Shown one piece after another: positions 27,506 to 35,619 of a stretch of DNA of 64,000 nt. Within the stretch, counting starts at the first letter, position 1; each line of letters starts with the position of its first letter. Made by a program: the position numbers and the translations under genes. Source of the stretch: Enterococcus silesiacus (GTDB lineage: Bacteria > Bacillota > Bacilli > Lactobacillales > Enterococcaceae). Location: the NCBI GenBank assembly GCA_001465115.1, contig CP013614.1, forward strand, positions 248,001 to 312,000, read 5' to 3'. Below the pieces are notes generated by a model, which was given only the letters and a program-made list of their open reading frames with translations, was not told where the DNA came from and did no database searches.

Positions 27506-28333
27506 ATGAAAAAAATAGAGGACTATGTTAACAACATCAGTTTTGAAGAGGCTTATGTCAAAATAGATCGAAATAAAATTGACTATTTAATTAAAGGCGA
27601 TCCTGATGCAAAATTTCCAATCAGATTAAAAAAGCTAGGTTTTTTAGCAATAAGTTTATTTATGCCAATTATGATGATACTGTCCTATACAAGTGCTAAA
27701 GATAACATAGTAACGACTGTGTTTTCTAGAAACATAGCAATAGCAACAGCTACAAGTTTTATTTTAATATCACTATTTTCATATTTTAAGAGTAGACACT
27801 TTCTTCAAAACTATGGTTATAAAGAATTTATATATTCTAGTTTGAAAATTTTATTTTTATCTTATATTTGTGGTTCTATAGGAACTGTAGATTCTAATTA
27901 TATTATTAATTTGATTACTATAATTATCTATGTACCTACTTGTTTATACTTATATTACACAGTGGAAAATAATATGTTAATCGATTACATTAATGTAACA
28001 TTTGAAAAAGAGTATAAAACGAATAAGATTCTTTCTCTCTTGATAAAAATGGCTGGAATAATAATGATTTTAGGAATAGTAATTGTTCAGTTTTATAGAA
28101 TAAATAAAAGTTGGATAGATAAAGACAGTATCAATGATTCAATAAATGGTTTAGGTTTAAGTACGACGTTAATCGTAATTGCAGGGGCAGTTTTTATGAT
28201 AATTATTTCTTTGATACCTACTTATATCAGCTTCAAAGCTGATTTAAGAATTCAAAATATGATAGTAACAAAATATTCAGAAGAGTTCAGAGAAATGTAT
28301 GGGTATTATAAAGAAGAATGGTACGGAGAATAA
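27506..28333 (+). CDS. Multi-TM protein, putative immunity to toxin 1
   Basis: 275 residues with about six predicted helices (for example residues 45-61, 74-92, 110-125, 132-150, 185-201, 220-240) and short charged tails. It follows the LXG toxin gene after 23 bases, in the place where immunity genes lie in T7SSb loci. It is not of the DUF443 type seen further on. Weak ribosome binding site (AAGTAGGCG). Role by position only. Confidence 0.6.
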   Translation: MKKIEDYVNNISFEEAYVKIDRNKIDYLIKGDPDAKFPIRLKKLGFLAISLFMPIMMILSYTSAKDNIVTTVFSRNIAIATATSFILISLFSYFKSRHFLQNYGYKEFIYSSLKILFLSYICGSIGTVDSNYIINLITIIIYVPTCLYLYYTVENNMLIDYINVTFEKEYKTNKILSLLIKMAGIIMILGIVIVQFYRINKSWIDKDSINDSINGLGLSTTLIVIAGAVFMIIISLIPTYISFKADLRIQNMIVTKYSEEFREMYGYYKEEWYGE

Positions 28334-28427
28334 TAATTAAGGTAATCTTTGTTAGGTTTAGAAGTGGCATAGGTTAGAAAGACGAGAGGGAAAATAGCGT
28401 TATATTAGCGCTATATGTTGAGGTATA

Positions 28428-29057
28428 ATGAAAGTTTATGATTCTACAAATAAAAGGTACAAACTAGCTGAACTAGATACAAACTATTACTTAATAGATA
28501 TGGATAGCAATATCTTAGCTTATTTTTTCCCTACTTTAGTTTGGTTCTTCCCTTTTAGAGCAGTTGAGATAGATAAAGGAATGTTTAATAAGCTAGTGTC
28601 TAATGGTCAAAAAGAGTATGGTATTATGGCTACTGTTGTTATATCGATGTTTATTGGAAGACCAGTTTACAAACTATCGACTATTTTTTTTCAAGAGCTT
28701 GATGTTACTTCTGAACTAGATAAACGTGCAATCTATTTACTGATAACATTTGCATGTTTACTTATTTTTAGATCAATCATTATGTTCTACAATAAGCATA
28801 AACTTAGAAAAGTATTATTTGGAGTAGGTTACAATGTAACAATTGAGATTGAGAAAGAGAGTATTTCTACATATTACAAGAAGCATAGTATGATTCGATT
28901 GATTTTGATAGTTATGATTGCAGTAGGGATAATCTATATAACGATTGTTTATCTATTTGATTTCATTGTAATTTTTATTTTAGGTGTGCTTATTTTTATA
29001 TTTATGAATAGAAGTTATTTATTTCCCTATGTTAGTCGTTTTCATATAAAAGACTAG
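28428..29057 (+). CDS. DUF443-like tandem five-TM protein (immunity candidate)
   Basis: 209 residues. A hydrophilic N-terminal strand region (STNKRYKLAELDTNYYLIDM) leads into an 'AYFFPTLVWFFPF' segment and about five membrane helices. This is the pattern of the tandem five-TM family (DUF443), to which the TsaI immunity proteins of S. aureus TspA belong. GTTGAGG precedes the ATG. Closest paralogues in the window are the gene at 34275 and the pseudogene at 39310. It lies 94 bases after the presumed immunity gene of toxin 1 and may be an orphan defence gene. Confidence 0.7.
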   Translation: MKVYDSTNKRYKLAELDTNYYLIDMDSNILAYFFPTLVWFFPFRAVEIDKGMFNKLVSNGQKEYGIMATVVISMFIGRPVYKLSTIFFQELDVTSELDKRAIYLLITFACLLIFRSIIMFYNKHKLRKVLFGVGYNVTIEIEKESISTYYKKHSMIRLILIVMIAVGIIYITIVYLFDFIVIFILGVLIFIFMNRSYLFPYVSRFHIKD

Positions 29058-29084
29058 GAGATTAGAAGAATTAAACGTACAAAT

Positions 29085-29116
29085 AAGAGTCAATAACTTT
29101 AAAATTGTTGACTCTT
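29085..29116 (+). terminator. Hairpin, possible terminator
   Basis: AAGAGTCAA / TTGACTCTT with a short loop; only a weak T-rich stretch follows. Confidence 0.4.
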
Positions 29117-29186
29117 CCTCTATACGGGATAAAGACGATTGAACTTCTCCAAAACTAAAGTAAAACAATATTAAAATGGACTGGAT

Positions 29187-29645
29187 GTGATAAAACTGAA
29201 TAGCTTAACGATAAAAACACTCTATAAAAATAATCGATATAGCATAATACATTCTCAATCAAACTACTATTTAATTGACAAAGATAGTTCATTGTTAGGT
29301 TATTTCTTTTTCGGTTTAACTTGATTGATACCACAAAAAGCTTATATCTTAAATAAAAGCCAAGCTGAAGATTTACTAGTTCATCGAGTTGAAACTAAAA
29401 ATAGAAAAGTGTTAAGTAACATTTTAATCGTACTAATGATTTTAATTTTTAATATAGTATTACGGAATTTGTTAACTCTTTTTTATGCTTCAACAAGCAT
29501 AGAAAAGAGCCAGCTTATTGAAATTGGAACTACATTTATGATGATTCTATCAAATCTGTACATATTTTTGATATTGCTTATAATATTAAATTCAAAATAT
29601 ATCAAAAGTAGTAACAGTTCAATAGTCATTGATAGAAATGCATGA
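29187..29645 (+). pseudogene. DUF443-like pseudogene with in-frame stop
   Basis: From GTG 29187 the frame reads like its paralogues (NNRYSIIHSQSNYYLIDKDS...GYFFFGLT). A TGA at 29322-29324 sits exactly where the paralogues have tryptophan (VWFF/TWLI). After the stop the frame continues (LIPQKAYILNKSQ...) but ends after two or three helices, about 55 residues short. A TGG to TGA change plus loss of the 3' end explains it. Confidence 0.75.
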
Positions 29646-29666
29646 TAGGAAAAATATCTTTTTTAT

Positions 29667-29737
29667 AAGTGCCATTCCACAGTATAGAACAAGTCTATCC
29701 CATTAACGTGGCACTGAGATAGACTTATTTTTTATAT
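29667..29737 (+). terminator. Terminator at end of cassette 1 region
   Basis: AAGTCTATC (29691-29699) / GATAGACTT (29718-29726), then T6. A second pairing AGTGCCA / TGGCACT overlaps it. Confidence 0.7.
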
Positions 29738-29771
29738 TTTTATCGCAAAATTCTGCAATTCTTTCCTAAAT

Positions 29772-29901
29772 TTAAACGCTCTTGATAAGTAAGATGTAGA
29801 GTTCAGGTTCATCCTCAATATTGTCAAACGCCCATTTGGCCGATCTGCTTACTGCTAACCAATCCAACTACGATACTTTCTGATAGTATAATTTGATCCA
29901 T
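29772..29901 (-). pseudogene. Remnant of a small gene, frameshifted
   Basis: On the minus strand MDQIILSESIVV (from ATG 29901, after a GGGGG site) is interrupted. The neighbouring frame continues LDWLAVSRSAKWAFDNIEDEPELY... to a stop at 29772. Joining the two frames near 29865 gives one protein of about 42 residues. I do not know the family. Confidence 0.35.
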
Positions 29902-29903
29902 AT

Positions 29904-29936
29904 AAAAACCCCCTTTACATATAAGTACGTAAAGGA
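29904..29936 (-). terminator. Terminator of the secreted-protein operon
   Basis: On the minus strand CCTTTAC / GTAAAGG with a ten-base loop and a following T5 tract, just after the 98-residue gene. Confidence 0.6.
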
Positions 29937-29946
29937 GGAAAAGATC

Positions 29947-30243
29947 TTATTTGATGAAATCACTGTTGTCAGAGTGAGTAATTCTCCAAAAAACATAAAA
30001 TGAGTATATCGAGTACGCTATCAAAACTACAAAAAATAGTTTGCTTAGATTTATCATAGAATTTCCTAAATCATAATTGATAGAAAATTCTTTTTGCAGT
30101 TTAAACTTTTCTTCCATTGTTAATGTTTCAGGGTCTTGAATAGGTAAAAAATTCAGTGTCAGAAAAGTTCCAACAACTTTCAAAACTATAAATAGACAAC
30201 TAAGTGTAATGATTAGCAACTTATTATATTTTATGAAACTCAC
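29947..30243 (-). CDS. Two-TM membrane protein (98 aa), possible immunity
   Basis: Hydrophobic segments at about residues 9-29 and 65-87 flank a polar, Glu-rich loop. It starts 12 bases after the stop of the secreted protein gene upstream in the same operon, before a terminator. The pairing of a secreted protein with a small membrane protein suggests immunity to, or anchoring of, the partner. No family recognised. Confidence 0.55.
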   Translation of the reverse strand: MSFIKYNKLLIITLSCLFIVLKVVGTFLTLNFLPIQDPETLTMEEKFKLQKEFSINYDLGNSMINLSKLFFVVLIAYSIYSFYVFWRITHSDNSDFIK

Positions 30244-30255
30244 TCCTGTCTTATC

Positions 30256-31074
30256 TTATCTTGACATAGATCTTACTATTTCAATTTTATAAGGTTTTAT
30301 ATATCCACGAGATTGCATAGCATAGCAATAGTTATTCCCAAAACCGACAGCAAAATTATTACTATATCCATTTGCTTGTCGTTTATAGGACACTGTATAA
30401 GACACACCTCGTAAAGCTGTGAGTAAATGTCCACTTGTGAACGTATGTGACCCTGCGAAAGATCCTGAAGCTCTGCCTCCTCGGAAAGCTTCAGCTTTTA
30501 AACGACCGTAGTAAGAGCGCATTAAGTCTTCACTGTCTACCATTTTAGCCCAAGTATCATTCGTATTGTAATACGTTGCTGGTGTATATGCTGAGTTGAC
30601 TCTGTTTGCTGGAACAATAGCACGTCTCATATAATTAGCAGTCTGCCAATGCCCTATCCGTTCTACCAGTTTAATTCCAGCAGCGTATGCTCCTAAAGCG
30701 ATATCATAAGGTGTTGCAACCAAAGCTCTAGATGTTGGAGGTAAGTTGCTATCTAAAGATAAGTCAACGTTTTCCTCAGCAAATTCAAGCTGATTTTCTA
30801 ATTTTTCATCTTGATTATGATCGTAGTTTTTTAGCTCAACTAGAACTGAATTTAAAAATGAATTAAAATCTTCACTAGAATAATTTTCGGAAGGTACCTC
30901 ATAATACATATCAATAGTGCTATTGATATAATCTGAATTTGTAGGTTCCGCTGAGGTGAGTTCCTCAATCAGATTAATATTATTCTCAATAATTTCATAC
31001 TTCTCTTGAGACTCAACCTTTGTAGTAAATCCAAAACAAACGAATAATGAAATTCCCCATAAAACTTTTTCCAT
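30256..31074 (-). CDS. Secreted protein of unknown function (272 aa)
   Basis: A signal peptide (residues about 1-22, cleavage after VES likely) precedes an acidic pro-like region (about 25-110) and a basic C-terminal domain (about 120-272). The C-terminal domain is rich in Gly, Ser, Tyr and Arg, with GGRASGSFAGSHTFTSGH and YKRQANGYSNNFAVGFG. The acidic-then-basic layout resembles secreted proproteins or Sec-exported toxins. It lies in the polymorphic toxin island, with its own promoter, on the opposite strand, and is followed by a small membrane protein. I do not recognise a catalytic motif. Confidence 0.6.
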   Translation of the reverse strand: MEKVLWGISLFVCFGFTTKVESQEKYEIIENNINLIEELTSAEPTNSDYINSTIDMYYEVPSENYSSEDFNSFLNSVLVELKNYDHNQDEKLENQLEFAEENVDLSLDSNLPPTSRALVATPYDIALGAYAAGIKLVERIGHWQTANYMRRAIVPANRVNSAYTPATYYNTNDTWAKMVDSEDLMRSYYGRLKAEAFRGGRASGSFAGSHTFTSGHLLTALRGVSYTVSYKRQANGYSNNFAVGFGNNYCYAMQSRGYIKPYKIEIVRSMSR

Positions 31075-31107
31075 ACTATTCTAATTCTTCCTTCATTTAT
31101 TATTTAA

Positions 31108-31136
31108 AGTATATTATATTGTTCTTTTAGTGTCAA
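31108..31136 (-). promoter_or_regulatory. Promoter of the secreted-protein operon
   Basis: On the minus strand TTGACA (31136-31131), 17-base spacer, TATACT (31113-31108). Confidence 0.7.
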
Positions 31137-31431
31137 TATTCATTTTAGTTGTAATCATTTGTATAGTGCTGATTTGATAATACAGACATTTACTATTAGG
31201 AGTTGTAAATACATGATAGTTGATTTCTTTATTTCAGAAAAAAGGAGAAATAACCGAGAATTGATAACCATACTGACATACTTATAAAATTTTAGAGAAT
31301 ATTTTCAAGTTAAGGGGTGAGAAGCTAAAATGTGGAAACGATATGTTGCCGTATATAATTGTGAAGCGAAAAAAAAAAGAGTATATTTTTAGATTAATTT
31401 AAAAACTAAAAACAGAACACATAATTAAGTT
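31137..31431. other. Intergenic region upstream of cassette 2
   Basis: Two very short frames with ribosome binding sites occur (24 codons from 31213, 20 codons from 31331), but neither looks like a known peptide. I see no other structure up to the duplicated promoter segment. Confidence 0.4.
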
Positions 31432-31538
31432 GATAAATGTATTTTATAATTTCCTTTTAAGTAAGCAAACGGAACATTTGGAAATTATATATTTACATTG
31501 AGTTGTTTACGAATTACAATTAAGTATATATACTATTA
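31432..31538 (+). repeat. 107-bp duplicated promoter segment, copy B (cassette 2)
   Basis: Matches 25096-25202 at 106 of 107 positions by eye. The flanks diverge at once on both sides. It ends in the same TTTACG-N17-TATACT promoter-like stretch. Confidence 0.85.
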
Positions 31539-31589
31539 TAAAAACTAAGTAGTTAGATGTTTACTTTTTAATTATAGGAGGAAAAAACG

Positions 31590-31877
31590 ATGCCAAAGGA
31601 TATAAACAGTAATTCCGCAGTAGCACAAGCTGTCGCTACTTCTATAGCATCATCAGTGAGCTCCCTAAATCAAGGGACAACGATCACAAAAGATACCCAA
31701 ACGACCGTTGCAGGCAATAGCAATGCGCAACAGGCTATCACGCAACTAACGACCTTTAACACCTCACTTGTCCAAGCCGTTACCCAAGCAAGTAACAACA
31801 TCCGGTCAGTGGCAGCCGAATTCGAAGCTGTTGATCAACGAATCGCTCAAATGCAATATAACCAAATGCTTTCTTAA
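31590..31877 (+). CDS. LXG-associated protein 1 (DUF3130/TIGR04197)
   Basis: 95 residues, helical, rich in Ala, Ser, Thr and Gln, with the family segment TTVAGNSNAQQAITQL and a C-terminal helix VAAEFEAVDQRIAQM. It is a WXG100-sized T7SS targeting factor. TAGGAGGAAA precedes the ATG. First gene of cassette 2. Confidence 0.82.
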   Translation: MPKDINSNSAVAQAVATSIASSVSSLNQGTTITKDTQTTVAGNSNAQQAITQLTTFNTSLVQAVTQASNNIRSVAAEFEAVDQRIAQMQYNQMLS

Positions 31878-31897
31878 ACTGAAAGGAGGAATAAAGT

Positions 31898-32254
31898 ATG
31901 TCCAACCTTGAAGAAATCAACCAACAAAAAATCCAACTCGAACGCGAACAAGAAAAACTCGAAGATCTAAAACGTGACATCAACCAAACAGAAGAACATT
32001 ACGAAGAATATTTTTTCTATCAAAAGCAATTATTCAATGAATTACAAGAAGAATTTGCTCAAAGCCAGACAGATAGGTTGTATCAAGATATGGCCGAGCA
32101 AATCAACTGGCAAAGCCGAGGCGTTCAAGAATTTTTAGAGGAGCAACAGCAAGAACTAAAAAAACAAACAAGAGCATTAGAGGATCAACAAGAAGACTTA
32201 CATTGGCAAGAAATAAAAACAAAAGAAGAAAGGTCGGAACAGCATGAGTATTGA
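31898..32254 (+). CDS. LXG-associated protein 2 (DUF3958-like)
   Basis: 118-residue coiled-coil protein, very rich in Gln, Glu and Lys. GAAAGGAGGAA upstream. The last 11 bases overlap the LXG toxin start. Same position and character as 25516 and 45843. Confidence 0.78.
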   Translation: MSNLEEINQQKIQLEREQEKLEDLKRDINQTEEHYEEYFFYQKQLFNELQEEFAQSQTDRLYQDMAEQINWQSRGVQEFLEEQQQELKKQTRALEDQQEDLHWQEIKTKEERSEQHEY

Positions 32255-33584
32255 TATGTACCTCGGTCAAGCGAGAAGCCAAGCATCCAGTGTTAAAAGT
32301 GCGTGTAGCCAATTAGCACAAGGCTATACGTCGTTGATGCAAAGCAATCAACAGTTTATGAGTGCAGGCGAACTATCAAGTAAAGGCTATGACTCTGCCA
32401 AAGAATTCTTTGCGGCAGTGATCCAACCTTTAGTTCAAGGTGCCGAAGTAGGCGCGGACATGACAGCAGAGGCTTGTCAAAAATTTGTGGATCAATATAC
32501 ATCTGAGGTTGATAGTATTGATTTGAAGTCAGATGATTTAGAACGAAGAATCCAGCAGATCAATACGTCGATCCTGAATATGGAGAGTATTAATCGAGGC
32601 TTGCCAAAGCTTCCGACTGGAACGAATCCGTTGGAACAAGCCAATCGGCGGATTATTGAATCGTTAGAGACGACGAAACGTGATTTAGAGAAGAAGTTAG
32701 AGAAATTAATGACGTTTAATGGGACATCTCCTGCTATTTTTGATGGAGTGAATAGTTTTTATTCGACATTGTCGCAAGGCTTGCAGCAAGCGGATGCTAG
32801 CTTTAATCCTGCGACTGGGACGTTTTCGGTTCCGAAAGGGAAAGCGCTGGATTGGACGAACTCTGTGAAATCAGCTGTGAGAAAGAGAAATGAGAGAGAG
32901 CTAGATAAAATTGTTAAGAAAATACCTAATTTAAGTGCTGCGGATTATCATACAATTGGGCAAGCTCGAAAAGATGATCCTAATGTAATTATTCCAAAGA
33001 AACTAGGAGATTTTTTCAAGAATAATGGTGTTGATTATACTTTGGGGATAACGCAAGATACAGCATTATCATTTTTTGAGAATTACTTATCAGAGGATTT
33101 AGGTATCATTATTAGCTCATCTGTTAGTTCATATTTTACTAAAGGTGCGGGCTATGCTAGTACAAGTTTATCTGTGGCGTCTGGTTATGCCGCTACCAGT
33201 ATGATTCAAGGAGCTGCTAAAATTGCTGGTCCTGTAATAGGTTTTACTACGGATATTTTTGATGGAAAGTCTATTGGGCAAGCTATCTCTCATACATTTA
33301 CAACAACTGCTGTTGCGTCTGGGTTAACTTTGGGTTTAGAGGCTACTTTGCTAGCAGTAGGTATATCTAATCCTGTTGGTTGGGCTGCTATAGGTACAGC
33401 TGTTGCTGTGGGATTTGTAGCGAATGTTATATATGATGCTAATATAATGGGGATCAAGCAAATGGCAGATGATTGGGCTGCTGGATTTGATAAAGGAATT
33501 AGTAATGCTAAGAAAGGACTAAGCAATATAGGAAAAACAGTTTCCTCGGGGTGGAATAGCCTTACAGCTAGTTTTGGGTGGTAA
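32244..33584 (+). CDS. LXG toxin 2 with TspA-like membrane-active tail
   Basis: A 446-residue effector. The LXG domain covers about residues 1-215 (MSIDMYLGQARSQASS; SKGYDSAKEFFAAVIQPLV; FSVPKGKALDWTNSVKSA). The tail (about 270-446) is glycine- and alanine-rich with two hydrophobic helices (about 315-345 and 360-400, the latter NPVGWAAIGTAVAVGFVAN). It ends in an amphipathic GLSNIGKTVSSGWNSL segment. This composition is that of membrane-depolarising or pore-forming LXG toxins such as TspA and TelE. Four DUF443-like genes follow at once, as expected for TspA-type immunity. GAAAGGTCGG precedes the ATG. Confidence 0.82.
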   Translation: MSIDMYLGQARSQASSVKSACSQLAQGYTSLMQSNQQFMSAGELSSKGYDSAKEFFAAVIQPLVQGAEVGADMTAEACQKFVDQYTSEVDSIDLKSDDLERRIQQINTSILNMESINRGLPKLPTGTNPLEQANRRIIESLETTKRDLEKKLEKLMTFNGTSPAIFDGVNSFYSTLSQGLQQADASFNPATGTFSVPKGKALDWTNSVKSAVRKRNERELDKIVKKIPNLSAADYHTIGQARKDDPNVIIPKKLGDFFKNNGVDYTLGITQDTALSFFENYLSEDLGIIISSSVSSYFTKGAGYASTSLSVASGYAATSMIQGAAKIAGPVIGFTTDIFDGKSIGQAISHTFTTTAVASGLTLGLEATLLAVGISNPVGWAAIGTAVAVGFVANVIYDANIMGIKQMADDWAAGFDKGISNAKKGLSNIGKTVSSGWNSLTASFGW

Positions 33585-33587
33585 TAT

Positions 33588-34247
33588 ATGAAGATTGAAG
33601 ATACTACCATTCCTCGGTTTAAACTTGCCACTATGAATAAAAAAAACAAATATTTAATTGATTTAGATTCTCACAAAATTTCTTGGCTTATTCCAATGTC
33701 AACATGGTTTCTAGCTAATAGCGCCATGAAAATCACGGATCAACAATATAATCATCTGAAATCTATTAAAAAGGGCAAGGCTGGAACGTCTTTGTGGTCA
33801 TTCTCAGGATTTATGATTGGTGGAATGATTTATGGCGTGTTTAAGGGAATTGAAGAGAGCTTGTTTAACAATATTACTAATGGTTTTTTAATAGGTGCAA
33901 TGCTATCTTTATTACCTATTGTTATCATTTTTAGATATTTACGTTTTTACTTTAATTCTAAAAAATTGAAAAAAAATTATGATGTTTTAAACAATAGTAA
34001 TTTTGATGGTTATATTAAGCTTAATAAAAGTGATAGAAAAAAATCGGTCTATAAAAAAAGGTGTATCACAGGTACAGTTATATTATTGGTAGTCTTTATT
34101 TTCTTATTTTATCTTTATATAGAGACGGCTTCAATGATAATGTTACCAATATTGTGTATTTATTTTATCTTTATTTCTTTTATAAATACCTCTATTCTAA
34201 AGCCTTTTGAAAGTATGGAGTATTTCTATTTCGAGAAAGGAAAATAG
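33588..34247 (+). CDS. DUF443-like five-TM immunity protein
   Basis: 219 residues, starting three bases after the toxin 2 stop, so the most likely cognate immunity gene. N-terminal hydrophilic part (EDTTIPRFKLATMNKKNKYL), the SWLIPMSTWF segment, then about five helices. It is most similar to the gene at 35620. A TsaI-like protein would sit in the membrane and stop the toxin from depolarising it from outside. Confidence 0.75.
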   Translation: MKIEDTTIPRFKLATMNKKNKYLIDLDSHKISWLIPMSTWFLANSAMKITDQQYNHLKSIKKGKAGTSLWSFSGFMIGGMIYGVFKGIEESLFNNITNGFLIGAMLSLLPIVIIFRYLRFYFNSKKLKKNYDVLNNSNFDGYIKLNKSDRKKSVYKKRCITGTVILLVVFIFLFYLYIETASMIMLPILCIYFIFISFINTSILKPFESMEYFYFEKGK

Positions 34248-34274
34248 CATCTGAGTGATGCTTTGTATTAATAA

Positions 34275-34901
34275 ATGACTGTTTATGAATCAACAAACAA
34301 AAGATACAAATTGGCAAAGTTAGATAAAAAATGCTATCTATTGGATGTAGATAGCAAAAAATTATCTTGGTTTCTGCCAATGTTTGTATGGTTACTTCCA
34401 TTTAAAGCAATGGAAATAGATAAGGGAATGTTTGATAAACTGCTAACCAATAAAAAAGCTGGATATGGCGTTGTCCAGATTGTGGTCCTCTCTATACTTA
34501 TTGGGAGACCGTCTACATGGCTAATCAACATGATTTTTCAAAATATAACTATTTCAGAAATAGAAATAAGAGCACTTTACCTGATTGCTGTTTCTGTACT
34601 GCTAATATGCTATCGTGCAGCTACTTCCATTTTTAACAAGCATAAGATGAAAAATGAATTGGGAGAAAAAAGACAAGAAATAGTTATTAGTATAGAAAAA
34701 GAAAGTATAACAAGCTATTACAAAAGGAATAGTTTAGTTGCATTGCTAATAGTTTTCATACCTATTTTTGTTACAGGATATATTAGTGTGTTTTATTCGT
34801 TTGACATGATTGTGATTTTTATTATTTGCGTTTTATTCTCTCTATTCCTTAACAGAGGGTATGTATATCCTTATGGAAGTAGTTTTTATAAGAAAGAATA
34901 A
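34275..34901 (+). CDS. DUF443-like five-TM immunity protein
   Basis: 208 residues, second copy of the array. It belongs to the subgroup with STNKRYKLAKLDKKCYLLDV and WFLPMFVWLLPFKAMEI, closest to the gene at 28428. No strong ribosome binding site precedes the ATG, so expression may depend on read-through or coupling. Confidence 0.7.
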   Translation: MTVYESTNKRYKLAKLDKKCYLLDVDSKKLSWFLPMFVWLLPFKAMEIDKGMFDKLLTNKKAGYGVVQIVVLSILIGRPSTWLINMIFQNITISEIEIRALYLIAVSVLLICYRAATSIFNKHKMKNELGEKRQEIVISIEKESITSYYKRNSLVALLIVFIPIFVTGYISVFYSFDMIVIFIICVLFSLFLNRGYVYPYGSSFYKKE

Positions 34902-34981
34902 AAAAATGTAAGTTATTTTATATAAATCCTAACAGAAATAGAAATAAGAGAACTTTGTAATTGTTTTTGGAGGTGTAAAAG

Positions 34982-35617
34982 GTAAGAATAGATAACTCTA
35001 AAATAAGTCGCTACAAGCTAGCAATTCTCAATGAAAAAAGCTATCTCATAGATATGGATACAAACAAATTGATTTGGTTCTTCCCTATGATTATCTGGTT
35101 AAATAAACTACAAGCGGTAGAAATAACTAAGGAACAGTACAATCTTCTAAAACGTGATAGTAAATATTCTGCATCAACAGGCATAAACATTGCAGCTATT
35201 GGTTTAGGTGGTGTGGTATATAGTTTTCTTAAAGGGGTAATCGATATTGTCTTTCAAACAGCAACAGTTAGTTCTTTGATAATTTCCTTTTTAGTTATTG
35301 TGATGATAGCTTTTATCTTGAGATATATCGTATCTTTAGTGAACGTGTATCAATTAAAAAAATACGAAATAACTCAAAAATCAGTGGGATATATCCAATT
35401 AGCTGAAAAGAATCCATACTACAAAAAAATTTGTTTGCAATCTATGTTCATTTTTCTAGGAGTCTATTTTTTGCTATTGTATTTGTATCTTGCTTATCTA
35501 GAGGCAGTAGTTTTAGTGATATTACTAATTCTTTCGTTTGCCTTGTTTTTCCTTAATACTCTCGTTGTTAAACCCTACAATGATATGCCGTATAAATATA
35601 TAGAATATGGTAAATAG
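34982..35617 (+). pseudogene. DUF443-like gene with lost start codon (GTA)
   Basis: Homology to the neighbours begins at 34982 (V-RIDNSKISRYKLAILNEKS-YLIDMDTNKL). TGGAGGTG lies in the normal position, but the codon there is GTA, preceded in frame by TAA. No ATG, GTG or TTG occurs in frame until ATG 35054, which would remove the conserved 24-residue N-terminus and has no ribosome binding site. The rest of the frame (five helices, to 35617) is intact. A GTG to GTA change is the simplest explanation. Rare GTA or ATA initiation is possible. Confidence 0.65.
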
Positions 35618-35619
35618 AA

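Noticed and set aside
31331..31393. 20-codon peptide with a good ribosome binding site before cassette 2
   Set aside because: No conservation evidence and no recognised peptide type; noted only in the intergenic entry.
25096..31538. CRISPR-like or insertion-sequence interpretation of the 107-bp pair
   Set aside because: Only two copies, no spacers, no inverted ends and no transposase nearby; promoter duplication is simpler.
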